A DNA stretch of 64,000 bases from Rhizobium glycinendophyticum (lineage in GTDB: Bacteria; Pseudomonadota; Alphaproteobacteria; Rhizobiales; Rhizobiaceae): assembly GCF_006443685.1 (NCBI RefSeq), contig NZ_VFYP01000001.1:62001-126000 (forward strand), in the 5' to 3' direction. The notes beneath the pieces were generated by a model. That model had not been told where the DNA came from, searched no databases, and worked only from the letters and a program-made list of their open reading frames with translations. Position numbers and translations under genes: made by a program. This document shows, piece after piece, positions 1-9,599 of this stretch (position 1 is the stretch's first letter; every line of letters begins with the position of its first letter).

Positions 1-109
1 CTTCGTGCTGAAGGACGAGGCGCTGTCCTCGACGCTGATCGGCATGAGCTTCCTGCAAAAGCTCAAGTCCTATTCCGCCGACCAGCGCGTCATGCGGCTT
101 GTGCAATAG
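1..109 (+). CDS. C-terminal end of a retropepsin-like aspartic protease (partial)
   Basis: Only the last 35 codons lie in the window, read in the frame beginning at base 2 and ending with TAG at 107-109. The tail contains the stretch TLIGMSFLQKLKSY, which resembles the conserved C-terminal block (LLGMSFLNRL) of the TIGR02281 clan AA aspartic protease family, common in alphaproteobacteria as small membrane-anchored periplasmic proteins. The active-site DTG motif would lie upstream of the window and cannot be checked. It converges on deoA with only three bases between the two stop codons. The family assignment rests on this short block. Confidence 0.6.
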   Translation, partial: FVLKDEALSSTLIGMSFLQKLKSYSADQRVMRLVQ

Positions 110-112
110 GCT

Positions 113-1429
113 TCATTCCGCGCTGATGCGCAGGCCTATGACCGGCGTTACTGCGGGCTTTTCGCTTGTAATCCGATAGCTTGCCAGAACCGTCTTCGCA
201 GCCTCTTGTGCTGCGGTGAGGTCGTTGGCCTGGACGAAGGCGATCGGCTCGCCCTTCACAATGGGGGTGCCAAGCGGCTTGAAGCCGGATAGACCCACGC
301 GGTGATCGATGCTGTCGCTCGGCCGCTGCCGGCCACCACCCAGTGTTACCACGGCAAGCCCCAGTGCGCGCGTGTCGCAGGCGGAAAGATAGCCGTTTTC
401 GGGCGCCTCTACAGCGACCTCGACCTTGGCTCGTGGCAGATAGTGATCTGCCCTCTCCATGAAGTCGGAGGGGCCACCCAGCTCGTGTACCATTTTCCCG
501 AAAATGTCCGCTGCATGGCCGGAGCCGAGAGCTTCGACGCAACGGGCAAGCGCCACCGTCTTGTCCATCTCCACGCCGGCATTGATCAGCATCTCCGCGC
601 CGAAGGCGAGCGTCACCTGTTCCAGCCGCGTGCCGGTCTTGAGACCCTTGAGGAAATCGACCGCGTTCTGCACCTCAATGGCGTTCCCGGCACAATCAGC
701 CAGCGGTTCATTCATGTCGGTCAGCAGCGCGGTTGTTCGGACACCAGCACCATTTGCCACGCGCACAAGCGAGCGGGCGAGCGCTTCGGCATCCTCTGCC
801 TTGGCCATGAACGCGCCATTGCCGAATTTGACGTCGAGCACTAGGCTATCGAGCCCTGCCGCCAGTTTCTTCGACAGGATGGAGGCCGTGATCAGCGGAA
901 TGGATTCAACCGTCGCCGTCACGTCGCGGATCGCGTAGAGCCGTTTGTCCGCTGGTGCCAGGTCACCGGTCTGGCCGATGATGGCGCAGCCGGCGCGATC
1001 GACCGTCCGGCGGAAGATGGCATTATCAGGCATCACGTCATAGCCCGGGATCGACTGCAGCTTATCCAGCGTACCGCCGGTATGGCCAAGACCCCGACCC
1101 GATATCATCGGGACAGCAAGCCCGCAGGCGGCCACGATCGGGGCCAGCATCAGTGAGACGTTGTCGCCGACGCCGCCGGTCGAATGTTTGTCCGCAATCG
1201 GCCTGCCGACACCAGACCAAGACAGGACGTCACCAGAATCGCGCATCGCAAGGGTCAGCGCCACGATCTCCTCAGGCGTCATGCCCTGAAAGAAAACCGC
1301 CATGGCGAATGCCGCCACTTGTCCTTCGGAAATCGTTTCGTTGGAGAGCCCCTCGATAAAGCCGGAAATTTCGGCGGCCGACAGCACTCCACCATCCCGC
1401 TTTCGTCGAATGATCTCCTGCGGCAACAT
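113..1429 (-). CDS. deoA: Thymidine phosphorylase DeoA
   Basis: 438 residues, the usual length for bacterial DeoA. It splits thymidine (and deoxyuridine) with phosphate into the base and 2-deoxyribose-1-phosphate in the cytoplasm. The phosphate-binding motif KHSTGGVGD is near residues 80-88, and the block [15 protein letters not shown] is near 109-123, both diagnostic of pyrimidine nucleoside phosphorylase class II. It starts 2 bases after the deoC stop and is the last gene of the nucleoside operon, so it closes the pathway from imported pyrimidine nucleosides to sugar phosphate. Phosphopentomutase (deoB), needed to link its product to DeoC, is not in the window. Confidence 0.97.
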   Translation of the reverse strand: MLPQEIIRRKRDGGVLSAAEISGFIEGLSNETISEGQVAAFAMAVFFQGMTPEEIVALTLAMRDSGDVLSWSGVGRPIADKHSTGGVGDNVSLMLAPIVAACGLAVPMISGRGLGHTGGTLDKLQSIPGYDVMPDNAIFRRTVDRAGCAIIGQTGDLAPADKRLYAIRDVTATVESIPLITASILSKKLAAGLDSLVLDVKFGNGAFMAKAEDAEALARSLVRVANGAGVRTTALLTDMNEPLADCAGNAIEVQNAVDFLKGLKTGTRLEQVTLAFGAEMLINAGVEMDKTVALARCVEALGSGHAADIFGKMVHELGGPSDFMERADHYLPRAKVEVAVEAPENGYLSACDTRALGLAVVTLGGGRQRPSDSIDHRVGLSGFKPLGTPIVKGEPIAFVQANDLTAAQEAAKTVLASYRITSEKPAVTPVIGLRISAE

Positions 1430-1431
1430 GA

Positions 1432-2202
1432 TCAGTATCCTGAGGCTGCGGCGGTCGACCGCTCGCCTGAAAGAACGGCCAAGATGTCGTCCAGCAGCCC
1501 CGAAGCTCCAAAACGAAAGGTGGACGGGATCACCCAGTCCTCGCCCATGATCGTATCGGCAAGCCGCAGGTAAAGTCCGGCGTCGGCGACCGTCGAGATA
1601 CCCCCGGCGGGCTTGAAGCCGACCCTCTTGCGGCTGTCACGGATCGATTGCAGCATGATGTCTGCCGCCTCCAGCGTGGCATTGACGCCGACCTTGCCGG
1701 TCGAAGTCTTGACGAAATCCGCACCGGCCGCGATGGCAAGGTCGGATGCCTTCCGGATAAGAGCCACATCCTTGAGTTCGCCGGTTTCCAGGATCGTCTT
1801 CAGGATAGCATTGCCGCAGGCTGCCTTCACGGCAGTTACCATGTCCGTCACAGCCTTCTCATCACCGGAAGCCAAGGCACGGTACGGAATGACAAGGTCG
1901 ATATCGTCGGCGCCGTCGGCAACAGCGTCGCGCGTCTCCGCCAGCACATCCTCGATCTTCATTGCGCCAGAGGGAAAGTTGACCACGGTCGCGATGCGGA
2001 TCGGACTGTCCGGCCCAAGCAGCGTGCGCGCCTGCATCACGAAGCGTGGCCAGATGCAGATCGCGGCCGTGGGGCCATAAGCGGTCTGGGCCTTGCCGCA
2101 GAGCGAAACGATCTGCTCCGGCGTGCAATCATCCTTCAGGTTGGTGAGGTCGAGAAGCGACAGCGCCTTGGTCGCAACCGCGCGCAGTTCCTGGTTATCC
2201 AA
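1432..2202 (-). CDS. deoC: Deoxyribose-phosphate aldolase DeoC
   Basis: 256 residues. It cleaves 2-deoxyribose-5-phosphate to acetaldehyde and glyceraldehyde-3-phosphate through a Schiff base. The lysine of FVKTSTGK (Lys165) is the expected Schiff-base residue and Asp102 sits in the IDLV block as in the E. coli enzyme. The start is a TTG codon at 2202-2200, preceded by a strong GGAGGT nine bases upstream. This start overlaps the end of the purine nucleoside phosphorylase gene by 8 bases, which points to translational coupling. It lies between the phosphorylase and deoA in one operon that turns nucleosides into central metabolites. Confidence 0.96.
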   Translation of the reverse strand: MDNQELRAVATKALSLLDLTNLKDDCTPEQIVSLCGKAQTAYGPTAAICIWPRFVMQARTLLGPDSPIRIATVVNFPSGAMKIEDVLAETRDAVADGADDIDLVIPYRALASGDEKAVTDMVTAVKAACGNAILKTILETGELKDVALIRKASDLAIAAGADFVKTSTGKVGVNATLEAADIMLQSIRDSRKRVGFKPAGGISTVADAGLYLRLADTIMGEDWVIPSTFRFGASGLLDDILAVLSGERSTAAASGY

Positions 2203-3001
2203 TATCGTTACCTCCGCCGATCATCCGCTTGAGGATGCGGGCCAGACGTTCGCCGCCGATCGGCGCCATGTCTTTGGTTTCTTCGTGGCTCAGTTCGCCA
2301 CCGGTCATGCCGGCTCCATAATTGGTGATCACGGAGGCTGCCGCAACCCTCAGGCCGAAAAAGCGGGCGAGAATGACTTCCGGTACGGTCGACATGCCGA
2401 CAGCATCCGCCCCCAGCACCCGCGCCATGCGGATCTCTGCCGGTGTCTCGAAGCTCGGGCCGGAGAACCACATATAGACACCGTGAGAGAGCGGGACTTC
2501 TTCTGCGGCTGCGGCTTCGCGCATGGCAGCCTGCAGCTGCGCGTCATAGGCCGAAGTCATGCCGACGAAGCGTGCGTCGCTTGGCTCGCCGATCAGCGGG
2601 TTCTTGCCGGAGAAATTGATGTGGTCGGTGATCTGCATGACCGAACCCGGCGGCATATCCTCGCGCAGAGACCCCGCCGCATTGGTCAGTATCAGCGTCG
2701 TGACCCCCAGCCCCATCAGCACTTCGATGGGAATCCGCATCGCCGTCGGATCGCCGTGCTCGTAATAATGCACGCGACCGGCGAGCATGATGACCGGCGT
2801 TTTCCCCAGCATGCCGGCGACAAGCTCGCCAGCATGACCCGATACGGCACTCAAGGGAAAGCCGGGCAGCTCGGAATAGGGGACACGAACCGCATCTCGA
2901 ACCTCGTTCACCAGTGAACCCAATCCCGAACCCAGGACGATGCCGTGACGGGGAACGAGACCGTTCAGCCGCTCGACGAGAAGATCGACGGCGGGCTTCA
3001 T
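2195..3001 (-). CDS. punA: Purine nucleoside phosphorylase (trimeric PunA/XapA type)
   Basis: 268 residues from the ATG at 3001, which overlaps the cdd stop as ATGA. The frame is open farther upstream, but that part is antisense-like arginine- and histidine-rich sequence inside cdd and is not coding. Family motifs are the N-terminal VLGSGLG phosphate loop, the GHAGE and MAGRVHYYE blocks, LTNAAGSL, and GPSFETPAEIRM followed by GADAVGMSTVPEV. The last two carry the purine and ribose contacts. It phosphorolyses purine (deoxy)nucleosides to base and (deoxy)ribose-1-phosphate. The TNYGAG segment near the C-terminus holds the base-contact Asn typical of 6-oxopurine enzymes. Substrate range is inferred from the family. 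Confidence 0.93.
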   Translation of the reverse strand: MKPAVDLLVERLNGLVPRHGIVLGSGLGSLVNEVRDAVRVPYSELPGFPLSAVSGHAGELVAGMLGKTPVIMLAGRVHYYEHGDPTAMRIPIEVLMGLGVTTLILTNAAGSLREDMPPGSVMQITDHINFSGKNPLIGEPSDARFVGMTSAYDAQLQAAMREAAAAEEVPLSHGVYMWFSGPSFETPAEIRMARVLGADAVGMSTVPEVILARFFGLRVAAASVITNYGAGMTGGELSHEETKDMAPIGGERLARILKRMIGGGNDIG

Positions 3002-3390
3002 CCAATCACGTCCGTCTTGAAACTCAGCGGCAGAAGTTCGTCCATGGTCATGGTCTTCTGCACGCCCACCTCGTCGCAGAGGTAGATCTTCGTGTCTGCG
3101 GATGCGAATTCGGAGATCTTCTGGCGGCAGCCGCCGCAAGGCGGGCAGAGCGCGAGCTTCTCGGCAATGACGGCCATCTCGACGATCTTCTTGCCGCCGC
3201 CCATGATCATGCAACCGATCGCCGTGGGCTCGGCACACCATCCCTGCGGGAAGGAGAGGTTCTCGATGTTGGCGCCCGTATAGATCTTGCCGTCATCGGC
3301 CCGGATCGCAGCTCCCACGGGGAACTTGGAATAGGGCGCGTGGGCGAATGCCATCGCGCCGCGTGCGGCCTCGAACAGATCGTGAGCCAT
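2998..3390 (-). CDS. cdd: Cytidine deaminase Cdd
   Basis: 130 residues, matching the short homotetrameric cytidine deaminases. It converts (deoxy)cytidine to (deoxy)uridine, feeding the pyrimidine phosphorylase downstream. Zinc ligands are visible as Cys52 in WCAE and Cys85/Cys88 in CPPCGGC, and Glu54 is the proton shuttle. The ATG has AAGGAG ten bases upstream, just past the permease stop at 3394. It overlaps the next gene by four bases (ATGA). Confidence 0.96.
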   Translation of the reverse strand: MAHDLFEAARGAMAFAHAPYSKFPVGAAIRADDGKIYTGANIENLSFPQGWCAEPTAIGCMIMGGGKKIVEMAVIAEKLALCPPCGGCRQKISEFASADTKIYLCDEVGVQKTMTMDELLPLSFKTDVIG

Positions 3391-3393
3391 GGA

Positions 3394-4365
3394 TCAACGC
3401 TCCTTGGTATAGGGTACGCCACCGGCCTTCGGCGGGTTGGCAGCACCGATGAATCCCGCCAGCAGAATACAAGTCAGGATATAGGGCAGAGCCTGGAAAA
3501 TCTGTACCGGCACCTCGCCGATCCCGGGTACGGCCTTGCCCTGCATGAAGTTCGCGAGCGCGTCGAGGAAACCGAACAGCAGGCAGGCGAACATCACCGG
3601 CACCGGCTTCCATTTGGCGAAGATGAGCGCCGCAAGCGCGATATAGCCCTTGCCCGCCGACATGTCCTTGATGAAGGCCGCCGACTGCGCGATCGCCAAA
3701 TAGGTGCCGGAGAAACCGCAGAGGAAGCCGGCTACCAGAACGGCACGGTAACGCAGAAAGGTCACCGAGATGCCCGCCGTATCGACGGCGCCCGGATTTT
3801 CGCCGACGGCGCGCAGCCGCAGACCGAAACGCGTCCGGTAGAGCACCCACCAGGACAGCGGCACGGCGAGGAAAGCGATATAGGTGAGGATGTTGTTGCC
3901 GGAAATCACATTTGCATAGATCGGCCCGATGAAGGGTACGTCACGCATCGCGTCGGCTCCCGGCAGGATGATCGGCGCAAAGCGCCCGTCATTGGTCACC
4001 TGGGGCGTGCGGCCGCCCTGGCCGAACCACGCTTGGCCGAGCACGACTGTCAGGCCGGCGGCCACGAAATTGAGCGCCACCCCCGAAATGATCTGGTTGC
4101 CGCGATTGGTGATCGAGGCAAAACCGTGGATCAGCGAGAAGAAGAGCGAAATCCCGAGACCGGCGCAGAGACCGGCCCAGGCAGAGCCGGTCAGATGCGC
4201 CGTGCAGGCAGCCGCGAATGCGGCAGCTAACATCTTACCCTCAAGCCCGATATCGAAAATGCCGGCGCGTTCCGAAAAGAGACCTGCCAGTGCCGTGAAA
4301 ATCAGCGGGATCGACAGGCGGATGGTCGATCCAAGAATGCTGATGAGGATGTCGAAGCTATCCAT
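3394..4365 (-). CDS. ABC nucleoside transporter permease 2
   Basis: 323 residues, mostly hydrophobic, with about eight to ten predicted membrane helices. It belongs to the branched-chain amino acid/ribose permease superfamily (BPD_transp_2), in the branch that pairs with BMP-family binding proteins (YufQ/NupQ type). The ERAGIFDIGLEGKM segment near residues 32-45 is typical of this branch. ATG at 4365 is preceded by GAGGAT. It is encoded directly after the first permease and before cdd, so with the binding protein and double ATPase it forms a complete importer, most likely for nucleosides given the salvage enzymes in the same operon. Confidence 0.92.
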   Translation of the reverse strand: MDSFDILISILGSTIRLSIPLIFTALAGLFSERAGIFDIGLEGKMLAAAFAAACTAHLTGSAWAGLCAGLGISLFFSLIHGFASITNRGNQIISGVALNFVAAGLTVVLGQAWFGQGGRTPQVTNDGRFAPIILPGADAMRDVPFIGPIYANVISGNNILTYIAFLAVPLSWWVLYRTRFGLRLRAVGENPGAVDTAGISVTFLRYRAVLVAGFLCGFSGTYLAIAQSAAFIKDMSAGKGYIALAALIFAKWKPVPVMFACLLFGFLDALANFMQGKAVPGIGEVPVQIFQALPYILTCILLAGFIGAANPPKAGGVPYTKER

Positions 4366-4374
4366 GTTTGATCC

Positions 4375-5478
4375 TCAACCCTTCACGAAAGTTTGGTAGG
4401 CGCGGACAATCATCGGCCGGCACATAAATTCGAGCGCGCCGGCAAACAGGATGACGAGACCCTGGATGACGACGATCATGTCGCGGGTGATGTTCGGCAT
4501 GTCGAAGGAAAGCTCCGCCCCGCCCTGATAAAGCACCCCGAACAGGATGGCGGCAATGATGATGCCGAGCGGATGGTTGCGCCCCATCAGAGAGACGGCG
4601 ATGCCGACAAAGCCAGCGCCACCGACGAATTCCACCTGCAGACGTGCAGAAGCGCCAAGCACCGGGTTGAGCGCCATCATGCCGGCGAGACCGCCGGAGA
4701 TCAGCATCGTGATAACAACGATTCTCGTATAGGAAATGCCGGCATAATCGGCGGCCGAGCGGCTGAGACCCATGGTCCGCATCTCAAAGCCGAGTTTTGT
4801 CCGCCAGATCAACACCCACACCACCACGCACATCACGAGTGCAATGAGGAATGACACGTTGAACGGGGCAGGGCCGAGTTTGCCGCCGAACATGGCAATC
4901 AGCCAGTCGAGCTTCGGCAGTTGACCGCCTTCAAGGAAGGTGCGGGTTTCAGGCGCCATCTTGCCTGGAACGATGAAAACGTTGACCAGCAGGTAAACCA
5001 TCAGCGCCGCGCCGATGAAGTTGAACATGATTGTGGTGATGACGATATGGCTGCCGCGCTTTGCCTGTAGAAGCGCCGGAATCAGCGCCCAGGCCGCGCC
5101 GAAGAGAGCAGCGCCGAGGACCGCGAACGGCATCGTCACATACCAGGGTACGTAGTGGTCCAACGCCAGAGCGGCAAGTGCAGCACCCAGGCCGCCCACA
5201 TAGGCTTGGCCCTCGGAGCCGATGTTGAACAGCCCGGCATGATAGGCGACCGCCACCGAAAGCCCGGTGAAGATGAAGTTCGTCGCGTAGAACAGCGTAA
5301 AGCCGATGCCTTCGCCGCGCCCGAGCGCGCCCTGCAGCATCAGTTGCAGCGCCTCCCACGGGTTTTCCCCGATGATCCAGACCACGAGGCCCGAGACCAG
5401 GAAGGCGAGCGTGAGGTTGATCAGCGGCAGCAGCGCATAATTGATCCAGTTGGGAAGGGGTACGGATGCAGTGCTCAT
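4375..5478 (-). CDS. ABC nucleoside transporter permease 1
   Basis: 367 residues from the ATG at 5478. This start is preferred because GAGG lies six bases upstream and it leaves a 7-base gap after the ATPase stop; an ATG six codons earlier (5496) would overlap that stop and lacks a spaced Shine-Dalgarno sequence. It is a polytopic BPD_transp_2 permease of the YufP/NupP type with the block FNIGSEGQAYVGGL. This subunit is normally longer than its partner because of an N-terminal extension, as seen here. It should pair with the permease at 3394-4365 in the inner membrane. Confidence 0.92.
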   Translation of the reverse strand: MSTASVPLPNWINYALLPLINLTLAFLVSGLVVWIIGENPWEALQLMLQGALGRGEGIGFTLFYATNFIFTGLSVAVAYHAGLFNIGSEGQAYVGGLGAALAALALDHYVPWYVTMPFAVLGAALFGAAWALIPALLQAKRGSHIVITTIMFNFIGAALMVYLLVNVFIVPGKMAPETRTFLEGGQLPKLDWLIAMFGGKLGPAPFNVSFLIALVMCVVVWVLIWRTKLGFEMRTMGLSRSAADYAGISYTRIVVITMLISGGLAGMMALNPVLGASARLQVEFVGGAGFVGIAVSLMGRNHPLGIIIAAILFGVLYQGGAELSFDMPNITRDMIVVIQGLVILFAGALEFMCRPMIVRAYQTFVKG

Positions 5479-5485
5479 CGAATCC

Positions 5486-7006
5486 TCAAGCGGCAATACC
5501 GGCCATCATCAGGCCGAGTGTCTGTTCACCGGCGTCCGGTGTCTTCTCGCCAACCACCTTGCCGGCGAACATCACCAGGATCCGGTCGGACAGCGAACGG
5601 ATCTCGTCGAGCTCGACGGAAACCAGCAGCACGGCCTTGCCGGCGTCCCGCGTTTCGACGATCCGCTTGTGAATGAATTCGATGGCGCCGATGTCGACGC
5701 CGCGGGTAGGCTGGCCGACGATCAGAAGCTTCGGATCCCGCTCGATTTCGCGCGCGACCACGATCTTTTGCTGGTTGCCGCCTGAGAAGTTCGCAGTCTT
5801 GAGCCGTGGGTTTGGTGGGCGAATGTCGTATTTCTCGATCTCCGCCACGGCCGCCTTGCGAATTGCCTCGGGGTCGAGGAAGAAGCCCTTCCCGTAGCGC
5901 TCGTCACGATGATAGCCCAGTATTGCGTTCTGACTTTCCTCGAAGGCGAGCACAAGGCCCATGTGGTGTCGGTCTTCCGGAATATGAGCAACGCCTACGC
6001 CGCGCAATTCTGCCGGATCGAGCCCCGCGACGTTGCGCCCGCCGATCCAGATCTCGCCGGATGTGGGTTTGCGGATGCCGGTAATTGCCTCCAGCAATTC
6101 GCTCTGGCCATTGCCCGCAACGCCAGCGATACCGACAATTTCCCCGGACCTTACGTCGAACGAGACGTTGTCGACCATGGTGACGCCACGGCTGTCCTTG
6201 ACGGTCAGGTTGCGCACAGAGAGATAGACGTCACCTGGATTGGCTGGCTTCTTGTCGACATGAAGCAGCACGCGGCGGCCAACCATCAGCTCGGCCAGTT
6301 CTTCGACCGTTGTCTCAGCTGTCTTGCGTGTCGCAACGATCTCGCCACGCCGCATCACCGAGACTGTGTCGGTGATCGCCATGATCTCGCGCAGCTTGTG
6401 CGTGATCAGAATGACGGTTTTGCCCTGGTCGCGCAGCACGCCGAGGATCTTGAACAGGTGATCCGCTTCAGCCGGCGTCAAAACGCCAGTCGGCTCGTCA
6501 AGAATCAGGATTTCTGCGCCGCGATAAAGCGCCTTCAGAATCTCCACGCGCTGCTGCAGACCCACGGGAAGTTCCTCGACCACCGCGTCGGGATCGACTT
6601 CCAGCTCGTAATCCTCTTCCAGCTTCTTGAGCGCGGCACGAGCAGTGTCGACGCCCTTGGCCAATGTCGCGCCGCCTTCGGCACCGAGCATCAGGTTTTC
6701 CAGCACCGTGAAATTTTCGACCAGCATGAAATGCTGGTGCACCATTCCGATGCCGGCGCTAATCGCTGCCTGGCTGTCGCGGATGGTGATCGGCTTGCCC
6801 GCGATCTGGATGGATCCCTGGTCGGCCTGGTAGAATCCGTAGAGGATCGACATCAGCGTCGATTTGCCAGCGCCATTTTCACCGATGATACCGTGAATGG
6901 AGCCTTTGGCGACCGTGAGGTTGATGTTCTTGTTGGCATGCACCGCACCGAACTTCTTGTCGATGCCGATCAGTTCGATCGCCGGTACCTGGCTTTTAGC
7001 AGTCAT
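5486..7006 (-). CDS. ABC nucleoside transporter double ATPase subunit
   Basis: 506 residues with two fused nucleotide-binding domains. The first has Walker [10 protein letters not shown], the signature region [11 protein letters not shown] and Walker [12 protein letters not shown]. The second has the signature FSGGNQQK and a Walker B that reads [11 protein letters not shown], where the catalytic Glu is Gln, a usual feature of the second domain in BMP/ribose-type systems. The ATG at 7006 is preceded by GGGGGACC. A TTG seven codons upstream is also open but poorly placed. The gene lies just after the intrinsic terminator that follows the binding-protein gene, so it should be expressed less than the binding protein. 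Confidence 0.94.
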   Translation of the reverse strand: MTAKSQVPAIELIGIDKKFGAVHANKNINLTVAKGSIHGIIGENGAGKSTLMSILYGFYQADQGSIQIAGKPITIRDSQAAISAGIGMVHQHFMLVENFTVLENLMLGAEGGATLAKGVDTARAALKKLEEDYELEVDPDAVVEELPVGLQQRVEILKALYRGAEILILDEPTGVLTPAEADHLFKILGVLRDQGKTVILITHKLREIMAITDTVSVMRRGEIVATRKTAETTVEELAELMVGRRVLLHVDKKPANPGDVYLSVRNLTVKDSRGVTMVDNVSFDVRSGEIVGIAGVAGNGQSELLEAITGIRKPTSGEIWIGGRNVAGLDPAELRGVGVAHIPEDRHHMGLVLAFEESQNAILGYHRDERYGKGFFLDPEAIRKAAVAEIEKYDIRPPNPRLKTANFSGGNQQKIVVAREIERDPKLLIVGQPTRGVDIGAIEFIHKRIVETRDAGKAVLLVSVELDEIRSLSDRILVMFAGKVVGEKTPDAGEQTLGLMMAGIAA

Positions 7007-7025
7007 TCCGGTCCCCCAGACATAC

Positions 7026-7064
7026 AAAAAGGGCGCAGGACGACTTGATCGCCGTCCTGCGCCC
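7026..7064 (-). terminator. Intrinsic terminator / attenuator after the binding-protein gene
   Basis: A perfect 12-base inverted repeat (GGGCGCAGGACG at 7031-7042 and its complement at 7053-7064, 10-base loop) is followed, on the minus-strand transcript, by five U residues (7030-7026). It lies 11 bases past the binding-protein stop and before the ATPase gene. This placement is common in binding-protein operons, where partial readthrough gives more binding protein than membrane subunits. Confidence 0.85.
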
Positions 7065-7074
7065 GGATTTTAAA

Positions 7075-8067
7075 TCACTTCGGGCATGAATTGTCCGACA
7101 TGTAGTCGTGCACCTTAACGGTGCCTGCGATGATGTCGGCCTTCGCCTTTTCAACGGCGGCCTTCATGTCGTCGGTGATCAGCTTGGCGTTGTTGTCGTC
7201 GAGCGCGTAGCCGACGCCGTCTTCCTTGACGCCAAGAGCGAGAAGGCCCGGCGTGAACTTGTCGTTCTTGGAGTCGGAATATGCGTTGTAAACAGCGAGG
7301 TCGACGCGCTTGACCATCGAGGTCAGGACGGAACCCGGTTGCAGGTGGTTCTGGTTGGAATCCACGCCGATCGAGAACTTCTTGTTGTCTGCTGCCGTCT
7401 GGAGGACGCCGAGGCCTGAAGCGCCGGCTGCGGCGTAGATGACGTCCGCGCCCTGGTCGATCTGGTTCTTGGCGAGTTCACCGCCGCGGACAGGGTCGTT
7501 CCAGGCAGCACCGGTGGTGCCGATCATGTTCTGCAGAACTTCGATGTCGGCCTTGGCGGCGCGCGCGCCCTGCTCGTAGCCGCATTCGAACTTGCGGATC
7601 AGCGGGATATCCATGCCGCCGACGAAACCAACCTTGCCGGTGGTCGATGCCATGCCGGCAAGCAGGCCGACGAGGTAAGAACCTTCTTCTTCTTTATAGA
7701 CAACCGAGCGGACATTCGGCTTGTCGACAACGGAATCGACGATCACGAACTGAGTGTCGGGGAATTCGGCGGCAACCTTCTCGATGGCAGAGGTCCAGGC
7801 GAAGGAAACGGCCACGACCGGGTTGAAGCCCTTGGACGCGAAGTTGCGGATCGCCTGCTCGCCCTGCGTATCGCTGGTCGGTTCGAAATCACGATAGTCG
7901 ATGCCGGTTTCGGCCTTGAACTTCTCGGCGCCACCATAAGCGGCTTCGTTGAACGACTTGTCGAATTTGCCGCCCGTACCATACACCAGCGCCGGCTTGA
8001 CGTCGGCCGCAAGCGCGGTTGCCGACATCGCGGCCAAGGCAAAGAGACTGAGGAGGGTTTTCTTCAT
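7075..8067 (-). CDS. BMP-family nucleoside-binding protein of the ABC importer
   Basis: 330 residues from the ATG at 8067, which opens a classic Sec signal peptide (MKKTLLSLFALAAMSATALA, cleavage expected after ALA). The mature part has the BMP/Med family blocks LVYGTGGKFDKSFNE, VVAVSFAW, VGFVGGMD and IYAAAGASGLG, as in nucleoside-binding lipoproteins such as PnrA/BmpA. No lipobox cysteine is visible, so it is probably a free periplasmic protein. It is the first gene of the operon and is separated from the transporter genes by an intrinsic terminator. Nucleoside specificity is inferred from deoA, deoC, the phosphorylase and cdd downstream. Confidence 0.93.
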   Translation of the reverse strand: MKKTLLSLFALAAMSATALAADVKPALVYGTGGKFDKSFNEAAYGGAEKFKAETGIDYRDFEPTSDTQGEQAIRNFASKGFNPVVAVSFAWTSAIEKVAAEFPDTQFVIVDSVVDKPNVRSVVYKEEEGSYLVGLLAGMASTTGKVGFVGGMDIPLIRKFECGYEQGARAAKADIEVLQNMIGTTGAAWNDPVRGGELAKNQIDQGADVIYAAAGASGLGVLQTAADNKKFSIGVDSNQNHLQPGSVLTSMVKRVDLAVYNAYSDSKNDKFTPGLLALGVKEDGVGYALDDNNAKLITDDMKAAVEKAKADIIAGTVKVHDYMSDNSCPK

Positions 8068-8211
8068 AGTGCAGCCCTGTTTGTTGCTATTGATCTTGTT
8101 GGGTCCTCCCGCAAGCCTTCCCATACGGAAAGACATGTCTGCGGAACCGCCGCTCCCCTTTTCCAGAGGTCCTGGCTGGGCTGCATCCTTGCATGGCTCG
8201 TCTGAAAATTC

Positions 8212-8274
8212 ACCAGATTTTTTTCATCTGGTAAAGATTCACACCCGTGCCGAAATTTCGGCGCCGAGTGTGAA
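8212..8274. promoter_or_regulatory. Nested inverted repeats upstream of the nucleoside operon
   Basis: Between the binding-protein gene (start 8067) and msrA there are two dyads. ACCAGAT at 8212-8218 is repeated inverted as ATCTGGT at 8226-8232. Farther out, TTCACAC at 8238-8244 and GTGTGAA at 8268-8274 frame the perfect 14-base palindrome GCCGAAATTTCGGC at 8249-8262, all sharing one centre. Both suit dimeric repressor binding or a hairpin in the 5' leader. No regulator gene for the operon is in the window, so the binding protein is unknown. Confidence 0.45.
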
Positions 8275-8323
8275 AATCTAGTCAGATCAAAGGGATTTGT
8301 GCTGCCGCTTTGGGCAGAACGTC

Positions 8324-8983
8324 TCATGCTGCCGGCGAGATCGGGCAAGAGACCCCTGTACCTTGCAGACCGCAATAGCCGTTCGGATTCTTTGCGAGAT
8401 ATTGCTGATGATACTCTTCCGCATAGTAGAAGGGGCCGGCATGGGCGATTTCGGTCGTCACCCGACTGTTGTGCCCTGCCTGCACCAAGGCGTTCTGGAA
8501 CGCGTCGCGCACCCGGATCGCCAGTGCCATATCTTCCTCTGTCTCCACATAGATGGCCGACCTGTAGGTCGTGCCGATATCGTTCCCCTGGCGCATGCCC
8601 TGGGTCGGATCATGCGCCTCAAAGAAGATCTTGAGCAGCGCTTCCAGGCTGATCTTGGCGGGATCATAGACGACCTTGACCACTTCCGTGTGGCCGGTGA
8701 GCCCGGTCACGGTTTCCTGATAGGTCGGATTGGGGGTGATGCCGCCCTGATAGCCGGCCGCGGTCACATAGACGCCCGGCGTCTGCCAGAGAAGCCGCTC
8801 GGCCCCCCAGAAACATCCGAGGCCCAGATAGATCGTCTGCATCTGCTCCGGATACGGGCCCTTGAGCGGCAGGCCGGATATGAAATGTGTCTCGGCCGTG
8901 GGCAGAGGCTCTGTGCGACCGGGAAGAGCGTTTTCCGCCGTCGGCATCACGGTCTTCTTGTTGAACATGTCGATCAGGAACAT
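8324..8983 (-). CDS. msrA: Peptide methionine sulfoxide reductase MsrA
   Basis: 219 residues. It reduces methionine-S-sulfoxide in proteins with thioredoxin. The catalytic motif GCFWG places the nucleophilic Cys at residue 57, and the C-terminal tail [13 protein letters not shown] has two candidate resolving cysteines, the E. coli-type arrangement. The ATG at 8983 is preceded by AAGGAG at good spacing; the frame stays open upstream but without a ribosome binding site. No signal peptide is apparent, so a cytoplasmic location is expected. It is a single-gene unit between the nucleoside operon and a small membrane protein. Confidence 0.95.
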   Translation of the reverse strand: MFLIDMFNKKTVMPTAENALPGRTEPLPTAETHFISGLPLKGPYPEQMQTIYLGLGCFWGAERLLWQTPGVYVTAAGYQGGITPNPTYQETVTGLTGHTEVVKVVYDPAKISLEALLKIFFEAHDPTQGMRQGNDIGTTYRSAIYVETEEDMALAIRVRDAFQNALVQAGHNSRVTTEIAHAGPFYYAEEYHQQYLAKNPNGYCGLQGTGVSCPISPAA

Positions 8984-9105
8984 CTCGATACTCCTTGTGT
9001 GAGGTAAAACGCGCCGCCGTACGTCCTGGCAGGCAAAGGTCACGGCATCCGCCATTGGCTGATGCAGACCCGTTAGATAAAAGCGACTGGTGACTGCCGA
9101 TGCGC

Positions 9106-9426
9106 TCAGGCGGCGAAACGTCCGGCCAGCGAGGGCTTCTTGTATCCGACCATCCAGAAAACCAACGACAGTGCGAACAGCACGACGAAACCCGGTTGTG
9201 GCAACAGCAGATCCTGAACCGTCGACCAGGCCGCGGGCCCGAAACGCATCTCCAGCATGCTCTGCAGCTTCAGCAGCGAGGCCGGGCTGACATCATTCCA
9301 GATCGACGCGAGCGGCGTCAGGATCACACGGGAGGCTGAAACTGACGCGATCGCATCAACCGCCGCAGCGATGGTCCCGACGCAGAGAAACAGCAAACTC
9401 ATTATTCTGAACGCAAGCCGCACCAT
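9106..9426 (-). CDS. Small rhizobial membrane protein of unknown function
   Basis: 106 residues from the ATG at 9426, which follows GGGGA by five bases. Two hydrophobic segments are visible, near residues 5-25 ([16 protein letters not shown]) and 78-95 ([17 protein letters not shown]), with a loop of about 50 residues between. The short basic C-terminus contains [11 protein letters not shown]. Similar two-helix proteins of this size are common in Rhizobiales genomes, sometimes labelled PetM-like, but I know of no assigned role. It is monocistronic. Confidence 0.7.
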   Translation of the reverse strand: MVRLAFRIMSLLFLCVGTIAAAVDAIASVSASRVILTPLASIWNDVSPASLLKLQSMLEMRFGPAAWSTVQDLLLPQPGFVVLFALSLVFWMVGYKKPSLAGRFAA

Positions 9427-9529
9427 ACACATCCCCGGCTGAACACGACGGCCAGTCTCCAACCCCACTGCCGTCTGGGCATATAGATAGGGATTTGAGA
9501 GCCGATGTCAAAATAATGCGAGATTTAGG

Positions 9530-9557
9530 TTGATCCGCCAGATTTCATGGGTATATA
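9530..9557 (+). promoter_or_regulatory. Probable promoter of tRNA-Ser
   Basis: TTGATC at 9530-9535 and TATATA at 9552-9557, separated by 16 bases, lie about 43 bases before the mature tRNA 5' end. The match to vegetative sigma factor hexamers and the position support a housekeeping promoter. Confidence 0.55.
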
Positions 9558-9599
9558 TCGCGCCCGACCAACCGCGGTGGTTTGCCCCGCGATCCCCCT

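Noticed and set aside
2914..4230. 438-codon plus-strand frame across cdd and a permease
   Set aside because: Arg/His/Glu-rich shadow of the minus-strand genes, whose zinc motif and membrane helices are clear.
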